DNA of 27,780 bases, taken from Candidatus Pelagibacter sp. GTDB lineage: Bacteria > Pseudomonadota > Alphaproteobacteria > Pelagibacterales > Pelagibacteraceae. The position numbers and the translations under genes are program-made. Every line of letters begins with the position of its first letter. The stretch's first letter is position 1. The stretch is from the NCBI GenBank assembly GCA_028100865.1, contig JAOHJV010000006.1:1-27780 (forward strand), given 5' to 3'. The notes beneath the pieces are model-generated. The model was not told the DNA's origin and did not search any database. It saw only the letters and a program-made list of their open reading frames with translations. Shown here piece after piece: positions 6,660 to 15,129 of the stretch.

Positions 6660-8117
6660 ATGAATTCTATAGTTATTGGTTCAGGATTTGGAGGAATTGC
6701 AGCTGCACTTAGGCTTAGAGCTAAAGGTCATCAGGTAACAATAATAGAAAAGCATCCTGACTTAGGTGGAAGAGCAAGAGTGTTTAAAAAAAATGGTTTT
6801 ACGTTTGATGGTGGACCAACTGTAATAACAGCCCCCTATTTAATTAACGAATTATTTGACTTATTTAAAAGAGATCCCAAGGATTATATTAAACTTACTC
6901 CTCTAAAAATTTGGTACCAATTTATTTTTGAAGATAAAACAAAATTTGATTACTCAGGAAATGAGTCGGAAATGAAAAATCAAATTCAAAATATTAATAA
7001 AGAAGATGTAAAAGGTTATGTAAGGTTGGTAAATTTTACAAAAAAAATTTTTGATAAAGGTTTTACGGAGCTTGCGGATGTTCCTTTTGATAAACCCTTT
7101 GTAATGATGCAACAATTACCTGCGCTTCTAAAACTTAAAAGTTATAAATCTGTGTATTCACTAGTTTCCTCGTATATTAAAAGTGAAAAATTAAGAAGAA
7201 TGCTAAGCATGCACCCTCTTCTAGTTGGTGGAAACCCTTTTTCAACAACCTCTATTTATGGACTAATTCTATACCTAGAAAAAAAATGGGGGATACATTA
7301 TTCGATGGGTGGGACCGGAAATATTATAAAAGGTTACGAAAAATTAATGAATGAGGTTGGAATAAAGATATTGAAAGAAAGTGAAGTTACCAAGATAATT
7401 TCAAAAAATAACAAAATTTCTGGTGTACAAATAAATAACAAAAATATTATAGAAGCTGATAATGTGATATGCAATGCAGATCCTCCTGCTGTTTACGAAA
7501 AATTATTGAGTCGAAATAATAATTCAATTTTATTTAATTGGAAAAAAAATCGTATGGAATACTCTATGGGATTGTTTGTGTATTATTTTGGAACAAAAAA
7601 GGTCTATGAGAACGTTGAGCATCACACAATTAAATTTGGTAACAAATATAAAGAACATCTAGAGGATATATTTAACAAAAAAAAATTAAATGAAGATATT
7701 AGTTATTATCTTCATAGACCATCAGCAACAGATAAATCAATGGCACCCGAGGGTAATGATTGTTTTTATGTTTTGGTCCCGGTCCCCAATAATCAATCAA
7801 AAATTGATTGGAATACTGAAGGCGAAAAGATGAAAAAATTAGTGATAGATAAAATGGAAAAAGATTTAATGCCTAATCTTAAAGAAAATATTGTAGAAGA
7901 TTTTTATCTTACGCCAGATTACTTTGAAAAAGACTTAAATACTAAATATGGTTCTGGTTTTTCTATCCAACCAAAATTTACTCAATCAGCTTACTTTAGA
8001 TTTCACAATAAATCAGAGATATATGATGGTCTTTACTTTGTTGGAGCAGGAACCCATCCTGGAGCAGGAGTTCCAGGTGTGTTGTCTTCTGCGAAGGTAT
8101 TAGATAAAATCATATAA
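6660..8117 (+). CDS. crtI: Phytoene desaturase CrtI
   Basis: This FAD-dependent enzyme converts phytoene to lycopene by four desaturations, at the membrane surface. Its 485 residues fit the family. The N-terminal dinucleotide-binding fold has GSGFGG (7-12), then the acidic end of strand 2 in TIIEKHPDLGGRARV, followed by the CrtI signature FDGGPTVIT. The C-terminal FAD-binding motif is GLYFVGAGTHPGAGVPGVL near the end. It is the first gene of crtI-crtB-crtY-blh, and its TAA overlaps the ATG of crtB as TAATG. Lycopene as the product is inferred from the lycopene cyclase and carotene cleavage genes downstream. Confidence 0.96.
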   Translation: MNSIVIGSGFGGIAAALRLRAKGHQVTIIEKHPDLGGRARVFKKNGFTFDGGPTVITAPYLINELFDLFKRDPKDYIKLTPLKIWYQFIFEDKTKFDYSGNESEMKNQIQNINKEDVKGYVRLVNFTKKIFDKGFTELADVPFDKPFVMMQQLPALLKLKSYKSVYSLVSSYIKSEKLRRMLSMHPLLVGGNPFSTTSIYGLILYLEKKWGIHYSMGGTGNIIKGYEKLMNEVGIKILKESEVTKIISKNNKISGVQINNKNIIEADNVICNADPPAVYEKLLSRNNNSILFNWKKNRMEYSMGLFVYYFGTKKVYENVEHHTIKFGNKYKEHLEDIFNKKKLNEDISYYLHRPSATDKSMAPEGNDCFYVLVPVPNNQSKIDWNTEGEKMKKLVIDKMEKDLMPNLKENIVEDFYLTPDYFEKDLNTKYGSGFSIQPKFTQSAYFRFHNKSEIYDGLYFVGAGTHPGAGVPGVLSSAKVLDKII

Positions 8118-8968
8118 TGGCGGATCAGAGTTATTTATCTATATACGCAAAATCATTTAATTGGGCAGGTTTTTTCTTGCCAAAACAAACTTATTTAAAA
8201 TGTTCAGCTTTATACGATTTTTGTAGGGTTGCAGATAATATTGCAGATAGCAATGAAGCGATTGAAGTAAAAAAAATAAGATTTTTAGATTTTCAAAATA
8301 ATTTTAACAATAAAAAATTTGATGATCCTATTATTAAAAATATGTGGCAACTTATTAATGAGTTTAATATTCCATTAAAAGTCGTTAATGATTTATTAGA
8401 TGGAATAAATTCTGATATTCAGCAGAGTATAAAACTACATAAAAAAAAAGATTTATTACTCTACTCTTATAGAGTAGCGGGAACGGTTGGCTTAATGATG
8501 GCTAAGATTTTACGAGTGAATGAAAAAGACTCATTAAAATCAGCAATTGATCTTGGTATAGCAATGCAACTAACAAATATCTCTAGAGATGTTGTTGAAG
8601 ATCTCAATTTTGGAAGATCTTACATTGATCTAAATTTTGAAGAAATAAGATCTACTATAAAACTTTCTGAAAGTTATTATGAAAATTCATTCTATTCAAT
8701 CAAAGAAATTCCATTAGCTTTTCGTTTTGCTATTTTGGTTGCAAGAAGAGTTTATAGAAAAATTGGTTATAAAATTCTTAAAAAACAAAATTTAGAAAAT
8801 TACAAAAAATCAGGTAAAATTTATGTAACTAAGATTGAAAAAACAATTGAAACTTTGTACTCAGTATATGATCTAATTAAATTATTTTTGATTAAGAAAA
8901 ATGATAATGATATTGAGCATAATCATTCTTTAATTAGGGAAGAAATAAATTTAGATGAAAGAATTTGA
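8117..8968 (+). CDS. crtB: Phytoene synthase CrtB
   Basis: This enzyme condenses two geranylgeranyl diphosphates to phytoene. The 283 residues have the squalene/phytoene synthase fold. The first Asp-rich motif is CRVADNIAD (Asp40 and Asp44, with Asn41 where a second Asp is common). The second is TNISRDVVEDLNFGRSYID (Asp158 and Asp162), the best-conserved block of the family. The YRVAGTVG stretch (about 118-125) also fits. The start is fused to the crtI stop (TAATG), and the 3' end overlaps crtY by 14 nt, implying coupled translation. Squalene synthase is a formal alternative, but the carotenoid neighbours argue against it. Confidence 0.94.
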   Translation: MADQSYLSIYAKSFNWAGFFLPKQTYLKCSALYDFCRVADNIADSNEAIEVKKIRFLDFQNNFNNKKFDDPIIKNMWQLINEFNIPLKVVNDLLDGINSDIQQSIKLHKKKDLLLYSYRVAGTVGLMMAKILRVNEKDSLKSAIDLGIAMQLTNISRDVVEDLNFGRSYIDLNFEEIRSTIKLSESYYENSFYSIKEIPLAFRFAILVARRVYRKIGYKILKKQNLENYKKSGKIYVTKIEKTIETLYSVYDLIKLFLIKKNDNDIEHNHSLIREEINLDERI

Positions 8969-10019
8969 CTATATAATTATCGGAGGTGGGTGCGCAGGTC
9001 TATCTCTCGCCTATGAATTAAATCTTCACCAAAAATTAAACGATAAAACTTTAGCAATCATTGAACCAAGAGACAATTACACTAAAGATAAGACCTGGTC
9101 TTTTTGGAAAATTTTTTCTCATAATTTTGAGGATTGTGTCAAAAAAAGTTGGAATAATTTTACTATTAATATACCGAGTCACACAAAGCATTTAGAATGC
9201 AAAAATACTCCTTACCAAACAATTGATAGTGGGTTATTTTACGATAAAACAATTAAATCTTTAAAACAGAATAAAAATATTTTTTTCCTAAAAAATTTAA
9301 ATGAAATAAATATTAACAATTCATTTATTTTTAATAGTGTTGAGAGTACAGCAAACAGTAAAGGAGAGTTATGGCAACATTTTTCTGGTTTTGAAATAGA
9401 AACAAAGAAAGACTTTTTTGATGAAGAAATATTCAATTTAATGGATTTTGATTGTGAACAAAAAGATAGTGTTCATTTTTTTTATACACTTCCCTATGCA
9501 AAGAAAAGAGCACTTGTAGAAACTACCTGGATTTCAGATCTCAAGAACTCATCTCTTCAGGATTATGATGAGCAACTTAATAACTATATTAAAGACCATT
9601 TAAAAATAAAAGATTTTACAATTAACTATAAAGAGGTGGGTGCAATACCTTTATTTAATATAGGTTATATTAAAAAGCCTAATCAAATTAATATTGGAAC
9701 AGTGGGTGGTATGACTAGATTAAGCACAGGATATACATTTCTCAATATTCAGGAGCATTCCAAGTATATAAGAAAAAATTTAGATAATATTCAAAATGCT
9801 AATTTGTTTATACTGGGTAAAAAATACCAATTTTTAGATAATATATTTCTAAAAGTTTTAAAAAATAATCCAAAAGATATGGGGCAAATTTTTTTTAAAA
9901 TGTTTGGCTGCCCTTCTGAAACTGTAGTAAATTTTTTATCTAATAAAAGTAATTTACGAGAAGATCTATCAATTATTTCTAAAATGCCAAAATTAAAATT
10001 TTTAAGACAGCTTTTTTAA
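8955..10019 (+). CDS. crtY: Lycopene beta-cyclase CrtY
   Basis: This flavoprotein cyclises lycopene to beta-carotene. Its 354 residues make it slightly shorter than typical CrtY. The N-terminal FAD motif is IIIGGGCAGLSLAYEL (Gly10, Gly12, Gly15), followed by the CrtY signature IEPRDNYTKDKTWSFW. Further conserved blocks are VHFFYTLPYAKKRALVETTWIS and a later GAIPLF followed by GTVGGMTRLSTGYTF. It overlaps crtB by 14 nt, and blh begins 2 nt after its stop. The order desaturase, synthase, cyclase, cleavage dioxygenase matches the proteorhodopsin-linked retinal clusters known from marine bacteria. Confidence 0.94.
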   Translation: MKEFDYIIIGGGCAGLSLAYELNLHQKLNDKTLAIIEPRDNYTKDKTWSFWKIFSHNFEDCVKKSWNNFTINIPSHTKHLECKNTPYQTIDSGLFYDKTIKSLKQNKNIFFLKNLNEININNSFIFNSVESTANSKGELWQHFSGFEIETKKDFFDEEIFNLMDFDCEQKDSVHFFYTLPYAKKRALVETTWISDLKNSSLQDYDEQLNNYIKDHLKIKDFTINYKEVGAIPLFNIGYIKKPNQINIGTVGGMTRLSTGYTFLNIQEHSKYIRKNLDNIQNANLFILGKKYQFLDNIFLKVLKNNPKDMGQIFFKMFGCPSETVVNFLSNKSNLREDLSIISKMPKLKFLRQLF

Positions 10020-10020
10020 A

Positions 10021-10956
10021 ATGATAAATAATATAAAAAGAATAAACTTAAATCATTCTTTTGTTTTTTTTTTATTTTGCAACATTATTTCATTGATCAC
10101 TTTTAAAGCTAAGAATTTTTCAATCTCTCCTCTAATTTGCTTATTCCTTATTTTGGTTATTGGAGTATCTCATGGATCTCTTGACCACATTAAAGGTAAA
10201 AGACTTTTAAAAATTTTTGATATTAAAAATGTTTTTTTCTTTTATGTGTCATACATATTACTTGCTATTTTCATAATCATTGCTTGGGTTTTATTGCCAG
10301 CAATATCTTTACTTCTTTTTTTAGTCGTTGCGTCATATCATTTTGGTAAAGAAGATACTCAATTTTTAACAACAAACGCTAATTCAATAAATCCACTGTT
10401 ATACTTTTTTAAAGGATCGCTGATTATTCTAGCACCCATGTTTTTTCATTTTGATGAAACAGTTAGTATATATAAATTTTTATTAGTTGAAGATGAAACT
10501 TTTTATAAAATCTTAGATTATATAGAAACTAATAAAATCCTTTTGATTGGAATTATTTTAAGCACTTTATCAAGTGTTCTATTATTTATAAAAGAATTTG
10601 AAATTAAAAAATTTGTTATTTTTTTAGATTATTTTTCAATTATCATTTTAAATTATTATCTTTCACCATTAGTAGCATTTACATTATATTTTTGTTTCTT
10701 ACATTCTTTAAGACATAGTATTTCTTTAATATTTGAAATAGATAATTTCGATTTTAATAATGGTTTAATTAAATTTTTAAAAAAAGCACTACCACTTACA
10801 ATTTTAACAGCTGTTTTATGTGTAATAAGTTTGTTTTTTTTGAACAATATTTATGATTTAAACAATTCTATTTTAAAAGTGATATTTATAGGTTTGGCGA
10901 CTTTAACCTTTCCACATATATTGCTCGAATATTTATTGGAAAAAAATGAAAAATAA
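10021..10956 (+). CDS. blh: Beta-carotene 15,15'-dioxygenase, Brp/Blh family
   Basis: This integral membrane, iron-dependent enzyme cleaves beta-carotene into two molecules of retinal, the chromophore of proteorhodopsin. Its 311 residues are very hydrophobic, with about eight predicted membrane segments. The histidines that define the family are present: His51 in GVSHGSLDH, His107 in ASYHFGKED, and His228/His232 in FLHSLRHS. Spacings of 56, 121 and 4 residues resemble those of the metal-binding histidines reported for marine Blh. It starts just after crtY and overlaps ispH by 11 nt. A run of ten T at 10064-10073 lies early in the gene. No rhodopsin gene is present in this window. Confidence 0.93.
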   Translation: MINNIKRINLNHSFVFFLFCNIISLITFKAKNFSISPLICLFLILVIGVSHGSLDHIKGKRLLKIFDIKNVFFFYVSYILLAIFIIIAWVLLPAISLLLFLVVASYHFGKEDTQFLTTNANSINPLLYFFKGSLIILAPMFFHFDETVSIYKFLLVEDETFYKILDYIETNKILLIGIILSTLSSVLLFIKEFEIKKFVIFLDYFSIIILNYYLSPLVAFTLYFCFLHSLRHSISLIFEIDNFDFNNGLIKFLKKALPLTILTAVLCVISLFFLNNIYDLNNSILKVIFIGLATLTFPHILLEYLLEKNEK

Positions 10957-11890
10957 AGAAATTAACGTTTTACTCTCAGCTCCACGTGGTTTTTGTGCTG
11001 GTGTTGAAAGAGCTATTGAAATTGTAGAAAAATCAATTCAAAAATATGGTGCACCAGTTTATGTGCGGCATGAAATAGTTCATAATAAATTTGTTGTTGA
11101 TGATTTAAAAAAAAAAGGAGCAATTTTTGTTGAAGAACTTGAGGAAATAAATGATAAATCAAGACCAGTTATTTTTTCAGCTCACGGTGTTCCAAAAAAA
11201 ATACCAGAAGATGCTAAAAATTATAATATGACTTATGTAGATGCAACATGTCCTCTTGTTTCTAAAGTGCATAGAGAGGCTGAAAATTTAAATAAAGCTG
11301 GCTACCATATAATTTTAATTGGTCATAAAAATCACCCTGAAGTTATAGGCACTATGGGTCAACTACCTGAGGGATCAATTGATCTTGTACAAAATGAAGA
11401 AGAGGCAAAAAATTATCAGAATAAGGATAATAAAAAAATTGCATTTGTTACCCAGACAACTTTATCTGTAGACGATACAAAAGATATTATTCACATTTTA
11501 AAAAAAAGATTTGAAAATATAAGAGAACCTCAAAAAGAAGATATTTGTTACGCAACAACAAATAGGCAAATGGCTGTTAAAAATATAGCTAAAAATTGTG
11601 ATATGTTTTTTATAATTGGCAGTAGAAATTCTTCAAACTCAGTTAGACTTGTAGAAGTTGCTAAAAATTCTGGCTGTGAAAATTCGATGTTAATCCATTC
11701 AGAAAGTGAAATACCTTATGATAAAATTCAAAATGCAAATATTATTGGTATTTCATCAGGAGCATCAGCACCAGAAATATTAGTCGATAATTTTATTAAT
11801 GAGTTAAAAAATAGATTTACTATTAAGATAGATGAAGTAGAGATAATTAAAGAAGACGTAGTATTTAAAATCCCAAAAAAATTAAATTAA
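10946..11890 (+). CDS. ispH: 4-hydroxy-3-methylbut-2-enyl diphosphate reductase IspH (LytB)
   Basis: This is the last enzyme of the MEP (non-mevalonate) pathway, yielding IPP and DMAPP. It is an iron-sulfur enzyme of 314 residues. The three cluster cysteines are Cys17 (APRGFCAGVERAI), Cys102 (VDATCPLVSKVHRE) and Cys201 (EDICYATTNRQ), spaced as in E. coli IspH. Substrate-binding histidines appear at His42, His80 (FSAHGVP) and in GHKNHPEV. It begins inside the end of blh (11-nt overlap), so isoprenoid precursor supply is translationally linked to the retinal genes. thrB follows 2 nt after its stop. ispH-thrB-rnhA is a common alphaproteobacterial order. Confidence 0.97.
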   Translation: MKNKEINVLLSAPRGFCAGVERAIEIVEKSIQKYGAPVYVRHEIVHNKFVVDDLKKKGAIFVEELEEINDKSRPVIFSAHGVPKKIPEDAKNYNMTYVDATCPLVSKVHREAENLNKAGYHIILIGHKNHPEVIGTMGQLPEGSIDLVQNEEEAKNYQNKDNKKIAFVTQTTLSVDDTKDIIHILKKRFENIREPQKEDICYATTNRQMAVKNIAKNCDMFFIIGSRNSSNSVRLVEVAKNSGCENSMLIHSESEIPYDKIQNANIIGISSGASAPEILVDNFINELKNRFTIKIDEVEIIKEDVVFKIPKKLN

Positions 11891-11891
11891 A

Positions 11892-12857
11892 ATGGCTGTT
11901 TATACAAAGATTAGCAAGAAAGATATTGTTTCAATTAACGATCAGTTTGAAATGGAAAGAATTACCCATTTCAAAGGAATAAAGAAAGGAATTGAAAATA
12001 CAAATTACTTATTAAAAACAAAAAAAAGTAAATTTATTTTAACAATTTTTGAAAAAAGAGTTTCAAACAAAGAAATACCTTTTTTTATGAAATTAATGGA
12101 GATGTTAAATAACTCAAATATTAATTGTCCAAAACCTCTTAAAAGTAAAAAGGGCTCACACTTAATAAATTTAAAAAATAAAAAAGCGTGCATTGTTTCT
12201 TTCTTAAATGGAAAAGATAAGATTAAATTAAATTTAAATAATTGTTTCGAGATAGGCAAAGTAATTGCAAATATCCATAAAATTACTAAAAAAATAAAAA
12301 TATCAAGAAAAAATTCAATGGGAATTAAAGAATTAGGACCATTATTAAAAAGTATAAAATTTAAATCAAAAAAATTTGATAATTTACAAAATTTTTTATT
12401 TATTAATTTAAAAGATATAAAAAAAAATTGGCCTTCAAAACTCCCTCAAGGAGTAATTCATGGCGATTTATTTATAGATAATATTTTTTTTAATAAAGAT
12501 AAATTGTCTGGAGTAATTGACTTTTATTTTGCTGCAAATGATATCTTTATGTATGAAATTGCTATCTGCATAAATGCTTTATGTTTTGATTATAAAAATA
12601 AAAAATTTGTGATGAATAAGCAAAAAATTAATAAATTAATAAAGGGCTACGAGAGTGTTAAGAAAATTTCATTAAAAGAAAAAAAATCATTGAACATCTT
12701 ATGTAGGGGTGCTGCGATGAGATATCTTTTAACTAGATTATATGATTATTCAAATACTCCAAGCACAGCATTGATTAAAATTAAAGATCCTAATGAGTAT
12801 TATCAAAAGCTTATTACGCATAATAACTTAAAGTCTTATAAAGATTATTTAAATTAA
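11892..12857 (+). CDS. thrB: Homoserine kinase, ThrB2/APH-fold type
   Basis: This enzyme phosphorylates homoserine in threonine biosynthesis. The protein belongs to the aminoglycoside-phosphotransferase-like fold, not the GHMP fold of E. coli ThrB. In 321 residues the catalytic loop is VIHGDLFIDNIFF (His190, Asp192, Asn197) and the metal-binding Asp is Asp210 in GVIDFYFA. An N-terminal block, IENTNYLL followed by FILTIFEKR, holds the nucleotide-binding lysine region. Position between ispH and rnhA matches alphaproteobacterial homoserine kinases. The thrC gene that completes the pathway lies about 900 nt away on the opposite strand. Its lysine content is higher than in the neighbours. Its start is 2 nt after the ispH stop. 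Confidence 0.88.
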   Translation: MAVYTKISKKDIVSINDQFEMERITHFKGIKKGIENTNYLLKTKKSKFILTIFEKRVSNKEIPFFMKLMEMLNNSNINCPKPLKSKKGSHLINLKNKKACIVSFLNGKDKIKLNLNNCFEIGKVIANIHKITKKIKISRKNSMGIKELGPLLKSIKFKSKKFDNLQNFLFINLKDIKKNWPSKLPQGVIHGDLFIDNIFFNKDKLSGVIDFYFAANDIFMYEIAICINALCFDYKNKKFVMNKQKINKLIKGYESVKKISLKEKKSLNILCRGAAMRYLLTRLYDYSNTPSTALIKIKDPNEYYQKLITHNNLKSYKDYLN

Positions 12858-13282
12858 TGGTTGAAATCTATACTGATGGTTCTTGTTTAACAAACCCTGG
12901 AAATGGTGGTTGGGCAGCTATAATTAATGAAGATGGAAAGATAAAAAAAATTAGTGGTAATGAAAAAAATACTACTAATAATAGAATGGAATTATTGGCA
13001 CCTATTAATGCATTGAAAGAGATGAGTCCTGGCTCACAAATAACTATTTATACAGACTCGCAATATGTCAAACTTGGAATAACAGAGTGGATAAAAAAGT
13101 GGATCATAAATAATTGGCAAACATCAAAAAAAGAAGATGTTAAAAATAAAGACTTATGGGTTGAATTATATAATTTAAATAAATCTTTAAATGTAAAGTG
13201 GAATTGGGTGAAAGCTCATGCTGGAAATCCTATGAATGAAGAAGTAGATTTAATGGCTAAAAAAGCTGCAAATTTAGATTAA
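12857..13282 (+). CDS. rnhA: Ribonuclease HI
   Basis: This enzyme degrades the RNA strand of RNA-DNA hybrids, removing primers and R-loops. It is 141 residues, a normal length. The catalytic carboxylates are Asp7 (EIYTDGSC), Glu45 (NNRMELLA), Asp67 (IYTDSQYV) and Asp131 (EEVDLMAKKAA), and the active-site histidine is His121 (WVKAHAGNPMNE). The ATG overlaps the thrB stop as TAATG. It is the last gene of the plus-strand run, and its 3' end overlaps the convergent peroxiredoxin gene by 9 nt. Confidence 0.97.
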   Translation: MVEIYTDGSCLTNPGNGGWAAIINEDGKIKKISGNEKNTTNNRMELLAPINALKEMSPGSQITIYTDSQYVKLGITEWIKKWIINNWQTSKKEDVKNKDLWVELYNLNKSLNVKWNWVKAHAGNPMNEEVDLMAKKAANLD

Positions 13283-13759
13283 TTTAATAAAATTTTCAGC
13301 TGCAGAAATTTTACAAGATCCCGTATCTGCCTCTTCTTGTAATTTAATAATCTTTAAATCATCCACTAACATCGTATACCTATTAGATCTAACACCAAGT
13401 CCTCTTGCACTTTTATCTACATCAGCTCCAATTCCTTTAGTAAAATTTAAAAATGGGTCTCCAATCATTAATATCTTATCCTCAACATTATGCTCTTTGC
13501 CCCACGCACTCATTACAAATGGATCATTCACTGAAATACAGATTATGTGATCAATTCCTTTTTCCTTATATTGCTCAAACATATTTACATAACCTGGAAG
13601 ATGTTTTGCCGAGCATACTGAAGTATATGCACCAGGTAGACCAAAAATAACTACTTTTTTATCCTTCAATAATGTTTCAGTGTTTTTTTTAACAGGTTCT
13701 CCATTCTCCATAACAAAAACTTCTACATTAGGAATTTGATTGTTTTCTTTTATATCCAT
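13274..13759 (-). CDS. Peroxiredoxin, Prx5/AhpC-TSA redoxin type
   Basis: This thiol peroxidase reduces hydrogen peroxide or alkyl hydroperoxides. Of 161 residues, the peroxidatic site is PGAYTSVCSAKHLPGYV, with Cys49 and the supporting Thr46 and Pro42; the conserved Arg is probably in GVRSNRYTMLV. The hallmark AKHLPGYV and the overall length place it with Prx5-like and hybrid Prx/glutaredoxin proteins, but no glutaredoxin domain follows. A second cysteine (Cys153 area, GSCKISAA) near the C-terminus could act as a resolving cysteine. The ATG overlaps the thrC stop as TAATG. It is the last gene of the minus-strand run that carries the oxidase genes. Its reductant is not evident. Confidence 0.9.
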   Translation of the reverse strand: MDIKENNQIPNVEVFVMENGEPVKKNTETLLKDKKVVIFGLPGAYTSVCSAKHLPGYVNMFEQYKEKGIDHIICISVNDPFVMSAWGKEHNVEDKILMIGDPFLNFTKGIGADVDKSARGLGVRSNRYTMLVDDLKIIKLQEEADTGSCKISAAENFIKLI

Positions 13760-15129
13760 TAAATTCTTTCCTTTATGTGTTGTTTGATTTTTTCAACATC
13801 ATTATCAAGAATATCAAAATTCTCTTTTTTCTGCATAACAAATATTAATTCTTTAGGTAGATCTTCTTTTAAATTTATTGCTTTTTTAATTGCATCTGGA
13901 AATTTACATGGATGAGCTGTTGCTAAAACTATATTATGTCCATCTAAATTGATTTTATCAAATGCACCATAACCAATTGCGCTATGAGGATCTAACACAA
14001 TTTTAAATTTTTCATAAACGTTACTAATTGTTTTTAATACCTCTTCTTCACTCATTCGAGTAGATAAAAAATCTACATTTATCTTATCTAATTTTTCTTG
14101 ATTGATGATATGTTTTTCTTCTTCTTTAATATTTTTCATTGCATCTATTGTTTGCAAATCATCACCTTCATTTAAATCATAAAGAAGCCTTTCAAAATTA
14201 CTTGCTACTTGTATATCCATACTAGGAGATAATGTTTCAGATACATTTTCCACTTCATAACTTCCTTTTGAAATAGCTCTATGAAGAATGTCATTCTGAT
14301 TAGTGGCAACAATCAATTTATTAATTGGAAGGCCCATTTTTTTAGCAAGATATCCAGCATATACGTCACCAAAGTTTCCTGTTGGTACAGAAAAATTGAT
14401 TGGACGTTTGTCATCCTCTATTAAAAAATAGCTATAAAAATAATATACACTTTGAGCAATAATACGTGCCCAGTTAATTGAATTTACACCTGACATTTTA
14501 ATATCATTTGAAAAAGTTTTATCTGCAAACATTGTTTTGACTAAATTTTGACAATCATCAAAATTTCCATTCACAGCGATATTAAAAACATTTTTGTCTT
14601 TTCCAGTAGTCATCAACTTTCTTTGAACTGTCGACACTCTATTATGAGGATGAAGTACAAAAATATTAATATTTTTTTTTCCTTTAATAGCATCGATAGC
14701 TGCCGCTCCAGTATCTCCTGAAGTAGCTACGACAATATTTATTTTTTCATTTTGATTGTTTAAGTAATATTCATAAAAATTACCCAAAAGTTGCATTGCA
14801 ACATCTTTAAAAGCTAATGTAGGGCCATGAAATAATTCAAGTACAGACCGATCTCCAACTTTTATAAGATCAACAACATTTTTTTTTCTAAAAACAGAAT
14901 AAGATTTATCAATGATTTTATTTAAATCAGCTTCAGCCATGAAGTCACCAATAAATGGATAAATAATTTTCTTTGCTAAATCATTATACTCAAGCCCTCT
15001 AAGATTGTTGATATCAACTTTGTGAAGAGATTGAGGTATGAATAGACCCCCATCATCTGCGAGGCCTTTTATAAAAACATCCTTAAATTCAAAGGTTTTT
15101 TTATTATTTCTAGTACTTATGTATTCCAT
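13759..15129 (-). CDS. thrC: Threonine synthase
   Basis: This PLP enzyme converts O-phosphohomoserine to threonine. Its 456 residues match the long bacterial and fungal type. The N-terminus has YISTRN and GLADDGGLFIP, both typical. The PLP lysine is Lys108 in FHGPTLAFKDVAMQ, and the phosphate-binding loop is ATSGDTGAAAIDAIKG. A later block, PTGNFGDVYAGYLAKKMGLP, is also conserved. It starts directly after the surf1 stop with no spacer. Linkage of thrC to the surf1 end of the cox operon is an alphaproteobacterial trait. The partner gene thrB is nearby on the other strand, so the two threonine genes are convergent and not co-transcribed. Confidence 0.96.
   Translation of the reverse strand: MEYISTRNNKKTFEFKDVFIKGLADDGGLFIPQSLHKVDINNLRGLEYNDLAKKIIYPFIGDFMAEADLNKIIDKSYSVFRKKNVVDLIKVGDRSVLELFHGPTLAFKDVAMQLLGNFYEYYLNNQNEKINIVVATSGDTGAAAIDAIKGKKNINIFVLHPHNRVSTVQRKLMTTGKDKNVFNIAVNGNFDDCQNLVKTMFADKTFSNDIKMSGVNSINWARIIAQSVYYFYSYFLIEDDKRPINFSVPTGNFGDVYAGYLAKKMGLPINKLIVATNQNDILHRAISKGSYEVENVSETLSPSMDIQVASNFERLLYDLNEGDDLQTIDAMKNIKEEEKHIINQEKLDKINVDFLSTRMSEEEVLKTISNVYEKFKIVLDPHSAIGYGAFDKINLDGHNIVLATAHPCKFPDAIKKAINLKEDLPKELIFVMQKKENFDILDNDVEKIKQHIKERI

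Noticed and set aside
13453..13650. Plus-strand frame of 65 codons opposite the peroxiredoxin gene.
   Set aside because: Antisense to a clear gene and no family features.
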